From Halosolutus amylolyticus (GTDB lineage Archaea; Halobacteriota; Halobacteria; Halobacteriales; Natrialbaceae): a DNA stretch of 64,000 nt. Positions 51,313-60,246 of the stretch are shown here, one piece after another. The number at the start of each line of letters is the position of its first letter. The stretch's first letter is position 1. Under the pieces are notes generated by a model. It was given only the letters and a program-made list of their open reading frames with translations, did not search any database and had not been told where the DNA came from. The stretch spans positions 62,001 through 126,000 of the forward strand of contig NZ_JALIQP010000005.1 of NCBI RefSeq assembly GCF_023566055.1. The letters run 5' to 3'. Both the position numbers and the translations under genes were made by a program.

Positions 51313-52122
51313 TCAGGAGACGGGTGTCTCGAGGCTGAGCGTCGGAACCGTGCGCCGGTAGGACTCGTACGTCGACTCCGCCCACTCGCGTGCCGCCGGG
51401 TCGTCGGTGTCGATCACCGCCTGGACCGTCCCGCTGGCGGGATCGGTGCCGCTGATCGCGATTCGATCGTCGAAGATCCCGACCCCGTAGGACGGCAGGT
51501 CGTCGCGCAGGCGGACCGTGAGATTGCCGTTTTCCAGGGCCGCGGCGAACTGCTCGGGATCGGTCGATCGGATGTACGCGGCGACGGTGGGTGAGGTGAT
51601 GATCTCCGCGGGCATCCCCGCGACGATTCGCTCACAGAGTTCGTCCCGGCACGGTTCGAGCAGGGCCACGTCGAACCCGACGACCCGGAACCGGTCCGTC
51701 TCCCGAAGCAGGGACGTAAAACGGTTCACCGGGCGGTACGGGTCGTCGGCCGCGGCGACCGTCACGACCGCGTCCGTGACCATCTCGATCGAGAACCCGT
51801 CCGCGTCGTCCGGGAGACACTCCCAGACGTCCCGAAGCGTCTGCTCGGTCTCGAATCGGTCGAGCAACTCCTGCATCCCCGCTGCGACGAAGGCACCCAG
51901 TTGCGTCGCCTCGTAGTGTCGCCCCGCTCTGGTGATCCAGCATCGCTCTTCGAACGCGCGGAGCGTGCGCCCGATCGTGGACCTCGAGACGCCGGTCATG
52001 GCCCGGAGGTCGGCCCGACTCTGGGGCCGCCTGGCCAGGGCGGCCAGCGCGGTCACCCGATGCTCCGAGCGCGCGAGGAACTCGACGTCGTCGATCGGCG
52101 AATTCGTGGCACTCGTTAGCAT
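51313..52122 (-). CDS. Transcriptional regulator with winged helix and FilR1-like domain (269 aa)
   Basis: Residues 12-80 are a winged helix (FLARSEHRVTALAALARRPQSRADLRAMTGVSRSTIGRTL in part). Residues 110-265 match the FilR1/methanogen-regulator effector domain (FSIEMVTDAVVTVAAADDPYRPVNRF; LTVRLRDDLPSYGVGIFDDRIAISG). Haloarchaea have many such single-gene regulators. It is transcribed toward the DUF1059 and methyltransferase genes and may control them through their shared operator-like block. Confidence 0.88.
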   Translation of the reverse strand: MLTSATNSPIDDVEFLARSEHRVTALAALARRPQSRADLRAMTGVSRSTIGRTLRAFEERCWITRAGRHYEATQLGAFVAAGMQELLDRFETEQTLRDVWECLPDDADGFSIEMVTDAVVTVAAADDPYRPVNRFTSLLRETDRFRVVGFDVALLEPCRDELCERIVAGMPAEIITSPTVAAYIRSTDPEQFAAALENGNLTVRLRDDLPSYGVGIFDDRIAISGTDPASGTVQAVIDTDDPAAREWAESTYESYRRTVPTLSLETPVS

Positions 52123-52239
52123 GGTTCTTACTACATAATCCAGCGGTATAGCTATTCGTTCACCGATCCTGGAACGATGTCGAGAAGCGAACGTCAGAAC
52201 GGGGAGCAGAACCCGATCGGCCGCCCGATAGTCCGTAAT

Positions 52240-53229
52240 TCACTCGATGCGATCGTCGAACGCCCTCGCGTCCGCGGCGAGGTCGATCCCGAGCACGAAA
52301 TCCGGTTCGTCGGACACCTCGCTCCCCGCAGCGGACGCGTCGCTGACGACCGCGACCGTCTCGGGAATCAGCACGCGGGTCCGATCGGCCCCGAGGTCGG
52401 CGGCGTCGCGCGCGATCGCCGCGAACAGCGACCGGGTCGCGTCGACGTCCTCCCAGGCGGCGACGCCGTACTCGGCCCACGTCTCGGTGGCGTCGCCGTC
52501 GTCGCCGTCCGTCGATCGCTCGACCGACCGGGTCCGGTAGGCCGCACCCGCGAGTCCGTCCGCGCTCTCGACCGCGAAGACGGCCGTCTCGTCGGCGAAG
52601 CGATCGAAGTCGTCCCGCACGAGTTCTCGCACGGCCCACGTCTCCTCGGGGGCGAGGCCGAGTCCGTCGAGGTGGGTTCGCGCGTCGCTGTGGGTCCAGT
52701 ATCGCCACGCGGCGGCGGGGTCGTTCGTCACCCGGTGCGTTTCGGGGGTGTCGATCGCCGCCCCGTCCGACGTCGGCTCGGGGTGTGCCCACCGGAACTC
52801 CGTCACCGGCCCGTAGCCGCCCGCGCGGGCGGCCCCGAGGCCGGCCGTGTTCCACGAGAACACCATGATCCGGCCGACGGTCGCGCCCCGGTCGCGGGCC
52901 CACGCGAAGCCGGCCTCGTTCAGCCGGGTGCTGACGCCCAGTCGCCGGTAGTCGGGGTGGACGCGCATCCCCTGGAACCACGCCTCGTCGGCCGAGACCA
53001 TGACGCCCTGGACGAGTCCCACGACCGTCCCGTCGACCGCGGCGACGAACGTCTTCTTCGGCTCGTCGTTGTCCTCGAGCCACTCGTGGTAGATCCGCGG
53101 GATGTAGTCGCCGCCCCGATCGCTCCAGAGGTCGCCCGTGAACGCGAGGACGTCGTCGTAATCGTCGTGTCTCGCGCGGCGGATCTCGATTCGCCCGTCG
53201 CTCCCCGACCGCTCCCCGTCAGCGCTCAC
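52240..53229 (-). CDS. GNAT family N-acetyltransferase (329 aa)
   Basis: The N-terminal GNAT domain has IRRARHDDYDDVLAF, TVVGLVQGVMV, the acetyl-CoA motif RVHPDYRRLGVSTRLNEAGFAWA, and FSWNTAGLGAARAGGYGP. A C-terminal part (about 200-329) may be a second, degenerate GNAT-like domain. GTG start at 53229, six bases after the gatD stop, so translation is probably coupled to gatD. The substrate is unknown; a similar two-part protein is commonly found next to gatD in haloarchaea by my recollection (unchecked). Confidence 0.8.
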   Translation of the reverse strand: MSADGERSGSDGRIEIRRARHDDYDDVLAFTGDLWSDRGGDYIPRIYHEWLEDNDEPKKTFVAAVDGTVVGLVQGVMVSADEAWFQGMRVHPDYRRLGVSTRLNEAGFAWARDRGATVGRIMVFSWNTAGLGAARAGGYGPVTEFRWAHPEPTSDGAAIDTPETHRVTNDPAAAWRYWTHSDARTHLDGLGLAPEETWAVRELVRDDFDRFADETAVFAVESADGLAGAAYRTRSVERSTDGDDGDATETWAEYGVAAWEDVDATRSLFAAIARDAADLGADRTRVLIPETVAVVSDASAAGSEVSDEPDFVLGIDLAADARAFDDRIE

Positions 53230-53235
53230 GGTCGA

Positions 53236-54480
53236 TCACTCCCAGGGGACCGATCGGTCCTGCAGTTCGCCGGCCAGCGACGTCCGCATGGCTTCCTCGA
53301 CGTCGTCGGCGTTCGCCAGCGCCCACATCAGCTTGCCCTTCGCGGTGCCGGGCAGCGTGTCGCCGGCCTCGATCACGCCCGCGTCGAGGAGATCCCGGCC
53401 GGTGTCGTAGACCCGATCGCAGACCCGTCCTTCGAGGCACTGACTCGTCATGACGACCGTCGTCCCGTTCTCGATCAGCTCCTCGATTCGCGGGACGAGA
53501 TCGGTGTGGACGTGACCGAGTCCCGTTCCTTCGAGGACCAGTCCCTCGCTCCCCTCGACGACGTCGAAGAACGCGGGATCCATTCCGGGGGTGAACTTCA
53601 GGAGTTCCACGTCGCTCTCGAGGTCGGGTTCGATCGCGAGGTCGGCCGCGCCGCGTTCCCGATAGTCGCGGCGGAAGCTAACCACTTCGGTGTCGTAATC
53701 GACTTCGCCGAGCGGCTCCGCGCCGATCGTCTCGAACGCGTCCCGCCGGGAGGTGTGGTTCTTGCGAACCCGGGTGCCGCGGTGGAGCGCGCAGGCGTCG
53801 TCGCTCTCGGAGGCGTGCATACAGACCAGCACCTCCGCGCAGTCGCTCTTGGCGGCCTCGACGGCGCAGACGGCGTTCATCACGTTGTCCGAGGAGGGCC
53901 GATCGGCCGATCGCTGGCTCCCGGTGAAGACGATCGGGACCGGGGTGTCGAGCATGAACGAGAGCACCGACGCGGAGTACTGCATCGTGTCGGTCCCGTG
54001 CATGACGACGACGCCGTCGGCACCGGCCTCGATCTCCTCGTGGACCGCCTCGGCGAGGTCCTGCCAGATCGGCGGCTCCATGTTCTCCGAGAGGATGTTG
54101 GCGACGACGCGCCCGCGATAGTTCGCACGCCCCGCGAGATCCGGCACCGCACGGAGGACGTCCTCGGCGTCGAACTGCGCCGTCACGGCGCCGGTCCGGT
54201 AGTCGACGGTCGAGGCGATCGTCCCGCCGGTCGAGATGAGGGCGATCGTCGGCAGGTCGTCGTCGAACTCGACGGTCGACTCGCTCTCGTCGGCGCTCGT
54301 GCCATCGATCTCGTAGACGTCCTCCTCGAGGACGGTGACGTCGGCGTCGGCCCGATTGACGCCGACGTTGTAGCCGCCCTCGAGTTTCACCACGAGGTGG
54401 TCGTCCGTGCTGGAGGGGAGCACCACGCCGTCGTACGTGCGGTCCGCGCGATCGACGCGGACGCGGTCGCCTGGGTTCAT
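53236..54480 (-). CDS. gatD: Glu-tRNA(Gln) amidotransferase subunit D (414 aa)
   Basis: With GatE it converts Glu-tRNA(Gln) to Gln-tRNA(Gln); GatD supplies ammonia as an asparaginase-like amidase. N-terminal GatD-specific beta-barrel (DRVRVDRADRTYDGVVLPS) then the asparaginase core: ISTGGTIAS (nucleophile Thr84/87 region), VVMHGTDTMQYSA, and SQCLEGRV. ATG at 54480 follows the family; a longer upstream reading frame is spurious. gatE is not in this window. Confidence 0.96.
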   Translation of the reverse strand: MNPGDRVRVDRADRTYDGVVLPSSTDDHLVVKLEGGYNVGVNRADADVTVLEEDVYEIDGTSADESESTVEFDDDLPTIALISTGGTIASTVDYRTGAVTAQFDAEDVLRAVPDLAGRANYRGRVVANILSENMEPPIWQDLAEAVHEEIEAGADGVVVMHGTDTMQYSASVLSFMLDTPVPIVFTGSQRSADRPSSDNVMNAVCAVEAAKSDCAEVLVCMHASESDDACALHRGTRVRKNHTSRRDAFETIGAEPLGEVDYDTEVVSFRRDYRERGAADLAIEPDLESDVELLKFTPGMDPAFFDVVEGSEGLVLEGTGLGHVHTDLVPRIEELIENGTTVVMTSQCLEGRVCDRVYDTGRDLLDAGVIEAGDTLPGTAKGKLMWALANADDVEEAMRTSLAGELQDRSVPWE

Positions 54481-54536
54481 GCGTGGCCGTTGCGCAGCAG
54501 TCGACTTGAAGGCACGCTTTCCCCCGCGGCGTCGGG

Positions 54537-54752
54537 TCACCCGAACAGTCCGACGAGGACCAGCCCGACGCCGGTCAGCAGGAGGACGGCGGCGATCAGC
54601 GCCGTCAGCAGTCGGATGGTCGACAGCGCGTCCTCCGCCAACTCGAGCCGCGGATAGAAGCGTCGAGCGGCGGACAGTAACCCCACCCCGAGCAGGATCG
54701 CGACGGCCCCGAACACGATCAACTCGGTACTCACTGCGTACCGGTACCACAT
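54537..54752 (-). CDS. Small two-helix membrane protein (71 aa)
   Basis: Helices at about 9-28 and 46-68 with a charged loop (ARRFYPRLELAEDALSTIR). Starts at ATG 54752; a GTG six codons later (STELIVFGAV) is an equally good start. Lies just upstream of gatD on the same strand. No recognised family. Confidence 0.55.
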   Translation of the reverse strand: MWYRYAVSTELIVFGAVAILLGVGLLSAARRFYPRLELAEDALSTIRLLTALIAAVLLLTGVGLVLVGLFG

Positions 54753-54836
54753 CAGGTGTGAAAAAGACGTGCCCCGTGGCTCGCACAGTGGAACGCCGCT
54801 CTCCGGACGCGTAGCCCGTGTAGGTGGCCCTCGTGG

Positions 54837-55046
54837 TCAGCCCGTATAGGCGGCCCCCGCGGCGAGGAGAAACGCCGCCCCGATCGCGATCCCACAGAGC
54901 CCGATCGCCGCCCCGATCAGCCGCACCAGGTCGGTCATCAGCGTCGGATACTCGGGCTGGGGCTCGATGTTCGCGACCAGCACGAGGACGAACGCGCCGG
55001 TGCCGGCGATGAACGTCCCGACCGCAGCCGCCGTCAGCCAGCCCAT
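54837..55046 (-). CDS. Small two-helix membrane protein (69 aa)
   Basis: Helices at about 5-26 and 42-65 separated by NIEPQPEYPTLMTDLVR, ending in AAYTG. Divergent from the next gene. Resembles many haloarchaeal orphan membrane proteins of DUF-type with a central conserved polar loop; no function can be given. Confidence 0.6.
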   Translation of the reverse strand: MGWLTAAAVGTFIAGTGAFVLVLVANIEPQPEYPTLMTDLVRLIGAAIGLCGIAIGAAFLLAAGAAYTG

Positions 55047-55126
55047 GCTGGCCGTGTGCGGCCGAGTTTCCTATACCCTGTGGCCGATGGGAAAGGTCCT
55101 TGCCGCCGGCCCACGTCACCTCGATC

Positions 55127-55753
55127 ATGAGCGATCGCTCGGACGAGGTGACCGCGTCCCGGGAGGGCGATGCCCGGTCGACCGACGACCTCCTCGAGGA
55201 GACGGAGGAGTTGCTCTCCGGTTCGGGTGCCGACGCGGGGCCGTCGTCGACGCCGGCGCGGGATCGATCGACGGGCCAGGATGCGCCCGTCGACGAGTCG
55301 ACGGAATCCGGCTCGTGGTGGCGATCGAGCGACGCCGAACCGGACGCGGCCGCTGAGACGGACATCGACACCTCCCGCCTGTCCCGACTCGCGCCGTCTC
55401 ACTCGCTCGGCGAGTACTTCTCCCCGAAAGCGTTCCTCGCGCTCGTGCTCGCGCTCGGCGCTGGACTGTTCGTCGGCGATACGATCCTCCCGATCGGCGG
55501 TCGGATCGCTGGCATGTTCGCCGTCGCCTTCGCGATCGGGCTCGTCGCGTCGAAACGGCGCTACCTCGAGACGACGGCCGCCGGGGTCTCCGTCGGTGCG
55601 CTGGCCGCGCTGGCAAACCACGCCGTTATCGCCGTCGCCGGGTCGAGCCGAGCGATCGTGGCCGTCGGCGCGACGGTCGGCCTGCTCTCGTGTGTCGGTG
55701 GCTACTACTTCGGCCGTGACCTTCGGGACGGACTGCGACGCGACATCGATTGA
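55127..55753 (+). CDS. Membrane protein with disordered acidic N-terminus (208 aa)
   Basis: Start at ATG 55127 (MSDRSDEVTASREG). About 90 polar, acidic, Ser-rich residues, then four helices (about 104-121, 124-141, 148-168 and 171-190) and a charged end (FGRDLRDGLRRDID). Typical of haloarchaeal DUF456-like or orphan membrane proteins. Its TGA stop is the first three bases of the palindromic repeat copy 2. Confidence 0.65.
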   Translation: MSDRSDEVTASREGDARSTDDLLEETEELLSGSGADAGPSSTPARDRSTGQDAPVDESTESGSWWRSSDAEPDAAAETDIDTSRLSRLAPSHSLGEYFSPKAFLALVLALGAGLFVGDTILPIGGRIAGMFAVAFAIGLVASKRRYLETTAAGVSVGALAALANHAVIAVAGSSRAIVAVGATVGLLSCVGGYYFGRDLRDGLRRDID

Positions 55754-55835
55754 TACGGTCTGTCGTGATTCTTCACCGCCGATCACCAGGGCGGGATCGA
55801 CGATCGGCGGTACTTGACTACAGCAGTCCGTATCA
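55751..55835. repeat. Palindromic intergenic repeat, copy 2
   Basis: Begins TGATACGGTCTGTCGTGATT at 55751 and ends with the inverse GACTACAGCAGTCCGTATCA at 55835. An inner perfect stem is CCGCCGATC (55776-55784) with GATCGGCGG (55802-55810). The left TGA is the stop of the plus-strand gene and the right TCA is the stop (TGA) of the minus-strand regulator gene, so the element exactly fills the space between two convergent genes. Outer arms match copy 1 at 7024-7109. Confidence 0.78.
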
Positions 55836-56513
55836 GTCCTGTTCCGGTTCGGGGTGGGGGTTCGTCGCCAGCTCCCAGCCCCGTTCGGTTCGTCGAACGA
55901 CGCCGTTGTCGGCCATCACCTCGAGCAACTCCGCGACGACCTCGCGGGGTGCGCCGACGTCCTCGCTGAGGGCGCCGACGGACTTGGGCTCCGATCGGAT
56001 GCTCGCGAGCACGTCGGCGTAGATGCGGCTCTCGGGGCCGGCACCGATTTCCTCCGAAATCCGATCGAGGACCTCACAGAGCTGTCCCTGGACCCACCGC
56101 TGGGCCAGCGAGAGCTCGTTTTCCAGCTGTTCGAGGTCCTCGAGGGACGCGAGCAGGTCGTCGAGGTCGTCCGTCTCGTCCCACGAGACGTCCAGCGAGA
56201 GGTGCCGACAGGTCGTGATGTCGAAACTGCTGTTCGCAGGATAGGCGCTCTTGCTCGCGTAGCCGTAGGGCGAGACGTTCACCTCGAGCCTGACGTTCCG
56301 GGCGATGTGAAAGTACTTCCGGCGCTGGTCGTCGACCCGGCTCTCGATCAGTCCCGCCTCCTCGAGCTTCCGGAGGTGTTCGATGACCGCCTTGGGACTC
56401 ACGCCGAGGTACTCCGAAATTTCGGTCACGTAACAGGGTTTTCGGGCGAGTAGCCGGAGGATTCGCCTCCGATTTTCGTTCCCGAGTAAATCGAGTAACG
56501 CGGCGGAGTCCAT
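55833..56513 (-). CDS. ArsR-like transcriptional regulator with C-terminal second winged helix (226 aa)
   Basis: Start at ATG 56513 (MDSAALLDLLGNENRR). Residues 5-70 are a clear ArsR winged helix (RRILRLLARKPCYVTEISEYLGVSPKAVIEHLRKLEEAGLI). The middle holds a beta-rich part (FHIARNVRLEVNVSPYGYASKSAYP) and an acidic coiled helix. The C-terminus (ADVLASIRSEPKSVGALSEDVGAPREVVAELLEVMADNGVV in part) is a second winged helix. This matches a conserved haloarchaeal/euryarchaeal ArsR-family regulator. Target unknown. Confidence 0.88.
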   Translation of the reverse strand: MDSAALLDLLGNENRRRILRLLARKPCYVTEISEYLGVSPKAVIEHLRKLEEAGLIESRVDDQRRKYFHIARNVRLEVNVSPYGYASKSAYPANSSFDITTCRHLSLDVSWDETDDLDDLLASLEDLEQLENELSLAQRWVQGQLCEVLDRISEEIGAGPESRIYADVLASIRSEPKSVGALSEDVGAPREVVAELLEVMADNGVVRRTERGWELATNPHPEPEQD

Positions 56514-56626
56514 CGGGTGATCGTAAGCGGTCACCGCTGAAAAGCGTGTCTTCTCTCCGCAGGTCGTCGGGGCGCGACCGCAGGTCGGCTCGCGGTCGCG
56601 CCGGCAACTCGGTACAGGGGACCGCG

Positions 56627-57412
56627 TCAGTCGGCGTTCCCGTCGCCGTCGTTCTCCGGTTGATCGCGGTCGTCGTTCTCAGTTCCCGACTCGGCCTCCT
56701 CGCCGTCGTCCTGGTTCGAGCCGGGGGTATCGTCCGGCGGGCTACCGCCCGAGCCGTCCTTCCCGGTATCGCCCGTCTGGCCCGGTGGCTCACCGTTTCC
56801 CGGGTTCTCCTGGGAAGACTGGTCGTTCCCCGTCGGCGACCCGGCCCCACGATCGTCCGGCGGTCCCTGGCCGGGCACTCGATCGGTGCCGGGCATCCCG
56901 CGGGCCATCTCCGCGACCTCCGGGCCGACGAGGTCCGAGGCGTTCTGCTGGAGGGTCTCGAGGCGTTTCTCGTCGACGCCCGCTTCGGCGGCCCGGGGAC
57001 TGGTTTGCTCGATCGATCGTTCGAGTCCGGCGATCTCGACCGTCAGTTTCGCCATCCGGGCCCGGTACTGTCCGTTCGAGAGGTCGTCGCGCTGGTCGCG
57101 GAGCGTCTGGCGTTCGTCCTCGAGGGCCGCGAGTTTGGCCTCGAGTGCGTCGGTTCGCTCCGCGACGACCGCGGCTTTTCGCTCGTCGTCGGCGGCCTCG
57201 TACCTGGCCTCGAACATCCCCTCGTCGACGGTGTTCTCGGCGTCCGCCGTACTCGCCTGCATGAACGTCGAGACCGTCGTGTTCGACGCCGTCTCGTCGG
57301 CGGTGTCGGTCTCGGTGATCGACCCCACGACGGCCCCGCTCCCGATGGGGGCGATCGTGAGGCCGACGACGGTTGCCAACACCAGGAGGGCAACTGCCCG
57401 TCTGGAACTCAT
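56627..57412 (-). CDS. Secreted coiled-coil protein with low-complexity C-terminus (261 aa)
   Basis: N-terminal signal peptide (7-28), a conserved block FMQASTADAENTVDEGMFEARY, a long coiled coil (75-145: ALEAKLAALEDERQTLRDQRDDL...), a short conserved part (TLQQNASDLVGPEVAEMARG) and a disordered Gly/Asp/Pro/Asn-rich tail from about 175. It resembles haloarchaeal DUF7096-like exported proteins (recollection). A TATA-like TCTTTTTAG lies about 28 bases upstream of the ATG. The role is unknown, perhaps at the cell surface. Confidence 0.75.
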   Translation of the reverse strand: MSSRRAVALLVLATVVGLTIAPIGSGAVVGSITETDTADETASNTTVSTFMQASTADAENTVDEGMFEARYEAADDERKAAVVAERTDALEAKLAALEDERQTLRDQRDDLSNGQYRARMAKLTVEIAGLERSIEQTSPRAAEAGVDEKRLETLQQNASDLVGPEVAEMARGMPGTDRVPGQGPPDDRGAGSPTGNDQSSQENPGNGEPPGQTGDTGKDGSGGSPPDDTPGSNQDDGEEAESGTENDDRDQPENDGDGNAD

Positions 57413-57766
57413 TGCACCAGCGTACTGCCCAACGTCCTAAAAAGACGGACCTTCGTTCGCACCGTTCAATCGATCCTCTCGACGGCTGAGATTCGTTTGG
57501 AGTGTTTACAACGATTGCAGGTGCCGTCGATCGGGAGTTCCGGAACGGTCGATCGACAGCCCTCGATCGCCGGTTCAGGCATCCATTGATGCGCACGCCC
57601 GAACAGTTAGCTTACCCTGAACCTCTCGATAGTCGATTATTTGACGCGGTCAGATCGTCGCGTTCGGTGTCACGACGCGAGAGGCCGTGAGTCGGATCCG
57701 ACTGGCGGTCGGGGCGAACGCGAGTGCGCTGATAGCACTCGGATTTAAACTTGTCTGCCAACAGTT
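57413..57766. other. Divergent intergenic region
   Basis: 354 bases without a gene. It holds a TATA box for each flank: TCTTTTTAG on the minus strand near 57440 and GGATTTAAAC on the plus strand at 57741-57750, 17-26 bases before the DUF5802 ATG. Two moderately AT-rich patches lie between; nothing else is recognised. Confidence 0.45.
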
Positions 57767-58186
57767 ATGTCGTTCCGCCCCGTGTCACTAGATGGCATGT
57801 TCGAGGTGTTTTCGCGGAGCTACTATCTCGGACGACTCTACGTGACGCCGACCGAGAGCGATCGCGCGCTCATGCAGCGCGACCAGCACGAGCAAATCAA
57901 CGAAGAGGTGTACGCGAGCGGCGAGGGACTCGAACGGCTCGACGCACCGCTCGTGATGAAACTCGAGTCGAGTCACTTCCCGGTCCACGGCGACGACGCC
58001 GTCCCGGCGAACACGCTGGCGCTTCCCGAGTCGATGCTCGAGGGGACCGACGTCCGGAATCCCCCGTCGCTCCGGGAGGTGTTGCTCGCCCGCCGCGAGC
58101 GCGCCCAGCAGTTGCTCGAGTTCGCCGGCGGCTGGGAGGCGCCCCGTCCCGACCTCGACGACGACTTCCCCGGTGCCGGAACCTAG
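57767..58186 (+). CDS. DUF5802 family protein (139 aa)
   Basis: Haloarchaea-specific family I recognise from MFEVFSRSYYLGRLYV and MQRDQHEQINEEVYASGEGLERLDAPLVMKL (part). Start at ATG 57767 because the TATA box ends about 17 bases upstream of it; an ATG ten codons later is an alternative. The protein is soluble and acidic with a proline-rich end. It lies 30 bases before the Vms1-like gene and may be co-expressed with it. Confidence 0.8.
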   Translation: MSFRPVSLDGMFEVFSRSYYLGRLYVTPTESDRALMQRDQHEQINEEVYASGEGLERLDAPLVMKLESSHFPVHGDDAVPANTLALPESMLEGTDVRNPPSLREVLLARRERAQQLLEFAGGWEAPRPDLDDDFPGAGT

Positions 58187-58215
58187 AAGTACTCCCGCTT
58201 CGCGTATGTCGCCAG

Positions 58216-59139
58216 ATGCTCGACGAGTTGCTCGGCCGCGCCTCGCTGAAAGAGCGCATCGACGACTTAGAGGAGGAAAACGAGCGGTTGCGAAAGCGGT
58301 ACGAGGCCGAATCCGATCGCCGGGCCGACGCCGCGACGGACAGACAGGAGGCCGAGGCGGAGGTGAACCGGCTCGAAGACCGCATCGCGCAACTCGAAGG
58401 CGAACTCGATCGGGTCGAGGCCGCCGACTCCGGCCCGACGGTCCGTCGTCGCGAACACCTGCGCGGGCCGCGCCTCGCCGAGGTTCTCGATCGGCTGGCG
58501 TCGGTCCGAACCGGTCCCGAGGGGGCGCTCACCGCCGCCATCGGGGAGGCAGGACCGAACACCGTGCGAGACGATCTCGAGGACGTCCTCGGCGATCGAG
58601 TCGCGCTCGTCGACGACGCCGCGCCCTGTCTCTGCTGCGTCGACGACGCGGGCCTCGTGTCGGCGACGCTCGACCCCCCGGTTCAGCCCGATCGCGATCC
58701 GACCTGGGACGACCGATTCGCGCTCGAGCGCGAGTGGTTCCTGCCGACCGGCCGGTACGCGTTCGCGCTCGTCCGGGCCGACCTGTTCGCCGCCGGCGTC
58801 TACCGGGGCGACGATCGCGTCGACTACCGCGGCTTCGAGAGCGACGTCAAGGGAAGCCACTCGAAAGGCGGCTTCTCGCAGGCCCGGTTCGAGCGCATCC
58901 GCGACGAGCAGATCGACGCCCACCTCGATCGGTGCCGGGAGGCGCTGACCGCGACGGTTGAGGACGCCGGCACGGACCGGCTCTACCTCGTGGGCCAGCG
59001 CGGCGTCGTCGAGACGCTCGCCGCGGAGGCCGCCCTCGACCCCGACGCGACGGCGGCCGTCGACGCGACGGGCGACCCCGAATCGGCGCTTTCTGACGCC
59101 CACCGATCGTTCTGGACGACGGAGTTGCGGGTGCTCTGA
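58216..59139 (+). CDS. Vms1/ANKZF1-type peptidyl-tRNA hydrolase candidate (VLRF1 domain, 307 aa)
   Basis: N-terminal coiled coil (8-70), then an eRF1-like VLRF1 domain. The catalytic loop GSHSKGGFSQARFERIRDEQ places the key Gln at 222, equivalent to the Gln of eukaryotic Vms1, which releases nascent chains from stalled 60S subunits. A conserved CLCCVDDAGL strand (138-147) and FALVRADLFAAGVY precede it, and YLVGQRGVVETL follows. Archaeal homologues are known by sequence. Probable ribosome-rescue factor; activity untested. Confidence 0.78.
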   Translation: MLDELLGRASLKERIDDLEEENERLRKRYEAESDRRADAATDRQEAEAEVNRLEDRIAQLEGELDRVEAADSGPTVRRREHLRGPRLAEVLDRLASVRTGPEGALTAAIGEAGPNTVRDDLEDVLGDRVALVDDAAPCLCCVDDAGLVSATLDPPVQPDRDPTWDDRFALEREWFLPTGRYAFALVRADLFAAGVYRGDDRVDYRGFESDVKGSHSKGGFSQARFERIRDEQIDAHLDRCREALTATVEDAGTDRLYLVGQRGVVETLAAEAALDPDATAAVDATGDPESALSDAHRSFWTTELRVL

Positions 59140-59226
59140 TCGCGGGCCGGTCGTCGACCTTGCGGCCGAATCGCGCGATCGGCCGCGGGTCTTCAGGATT
59201 AAATACTCCCTCGACTACCATCCGGT

Positions 59227-60246
59227 ATGCGCGTCGCAATTCTCGCACACGAGAAGTTCCCCGATCGGGCCAAGACGGCCCTCGGGGTGCTCAGATACGC
59301 CGACTACGATGCCGCCGCGGTCCTCGATCGAGAGTCCGCCGGCGATCGCGTCTCCGACTACGTCCCGGACGTCCAGGACGCCCCGATCGTCGAGGGGATG
59401 GCCGACCTCGAGGCGGACGACCTCGACGCTCTGCTGATCGGCATCGCGCCGATCGGCGGCGACTTCGACGAGAGCTGGCGCGAGGACGTCCGCACGGCGC
59501 TGGAGTACGGCTGTGACGTCATCTCCGGGCTCCACTACTTCCTCGAAGACGACGAGGAGTTCGCCGCCCTCGCCGCCGAGAACGATTGCGACCTGTGGGA
59601 TGTCCGCAAGCCGTCCGACGACCTGACCGTCGCGGACGGCGTCGCCGGCGACGTCGACGCCGAAGTGATCCTCACCGTCGGCACCGACTGCTCGGTCGGC
59701 AAGATGACCGTCTCGATGGAACTCGCCCGCGACGCCCGCGAGGCGGGCTACGACGCCGCCGTGATCCCCACGGGCCAGACCGGGATCATGATCGAGGGCT
59801 GGGGGAACCCGATCGATCGGGTCGTCTCGGACTTCACCGCGGGCGCGGTCGAGGAGATGATCGTCGAGAAAGGCGACGAGTACGACTACCTCTTCGTCGA
59901 GGGACAGGGAAGCATCGTCCACCCCGCCTACTCGGCGGTCACCTGCGGCATCCTCCACGGCGCGATGCCCGACAAGCTGGTGCTCTGTCACGTCGCCGGG
60001 CGCGAGGCTATCCACGGCTACGAGTCCTTCCCGCTGCCGCCGATCGAGAGCTACGTCGACCTCTACGAGGATCTCTCGGCACCGGTCAGCGAGGCTCCGG
60101 TCGTCGCCGGCGCAATAAACACCGCCCATCTCGAGGACGAGGGGGCCCGGCAGGCGGTCGACGAGTACGCCGACGACCTCGGCGCGCCCGCGACGGACGT
60201 CATCCGGTACGACACCGACGACCTGCTGGAGGCCCTGCTCGAATGA
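59227..60246 (+). CDS. dgcN: DUF1611 protein, N-acetyltransferase-type DgcN (339 aa)
   Basis: N-terminal Rossmann-like domain (MRVAILAHEKFPDRAKTALG) and a P-loop-like second half: VGTDCSVGKMTVSMEL, IPTGQTGIMIEGWG, and VEGQGSIVHPAYSAVT. The pair DgcN-DgcA degrades D-glutamate in marine bacteria and some archaea: DgcN acetylates D-Glu with acetyl-CoA and DgcA converts the product. Its stop overlaps the dgcA start (ATGA), so they are coupled. Confidence 0.85.
   Translation: MRVAILAHEKFPDRAKTALGVLRYADYDAAAVLDRESAGDRVSDYVPDVQDAPIVEGMADLEADDLDALLIGIAPIGGDFDESWREDVRTALEYGCDVISGLHYFLEDDEEFAALAAENDCDLWDVRKPSDDLTVADGVAGDVDAEVILTVGTDCSVGKMTVSMELARDAREAGYDAAVIPTGQTGIMIEGWGNPIDRVVSDFTAGAVEEMIVEKGDEYDYLFVEGQGSIVHPAYSAVTCGILHGAMPDKLVLCHVAGREAIHGYESFPLPPIESYVDLYEDLSAPVSEAPVVAGAINTAHLEDEGARQAVDEYADDLGAPATDVIRYDTDDLLEALLE

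Noticed and set aside
52177-54657. Very long plus-strand open frame (826 codons) opposite the GNAT and gatD genes.
   Set aside because: It runs across two well-recognised genes on the other strand, has no domain, and its composition (Arg/Val/Gly/Asp rich) is that of antisense reading in GC-rich DNA.
57413-57766. A small RNA or gene in the 354-base gap.
   Set aside because: Only two TATA boxes and no stable hairpin or reading frame with family features were seen.
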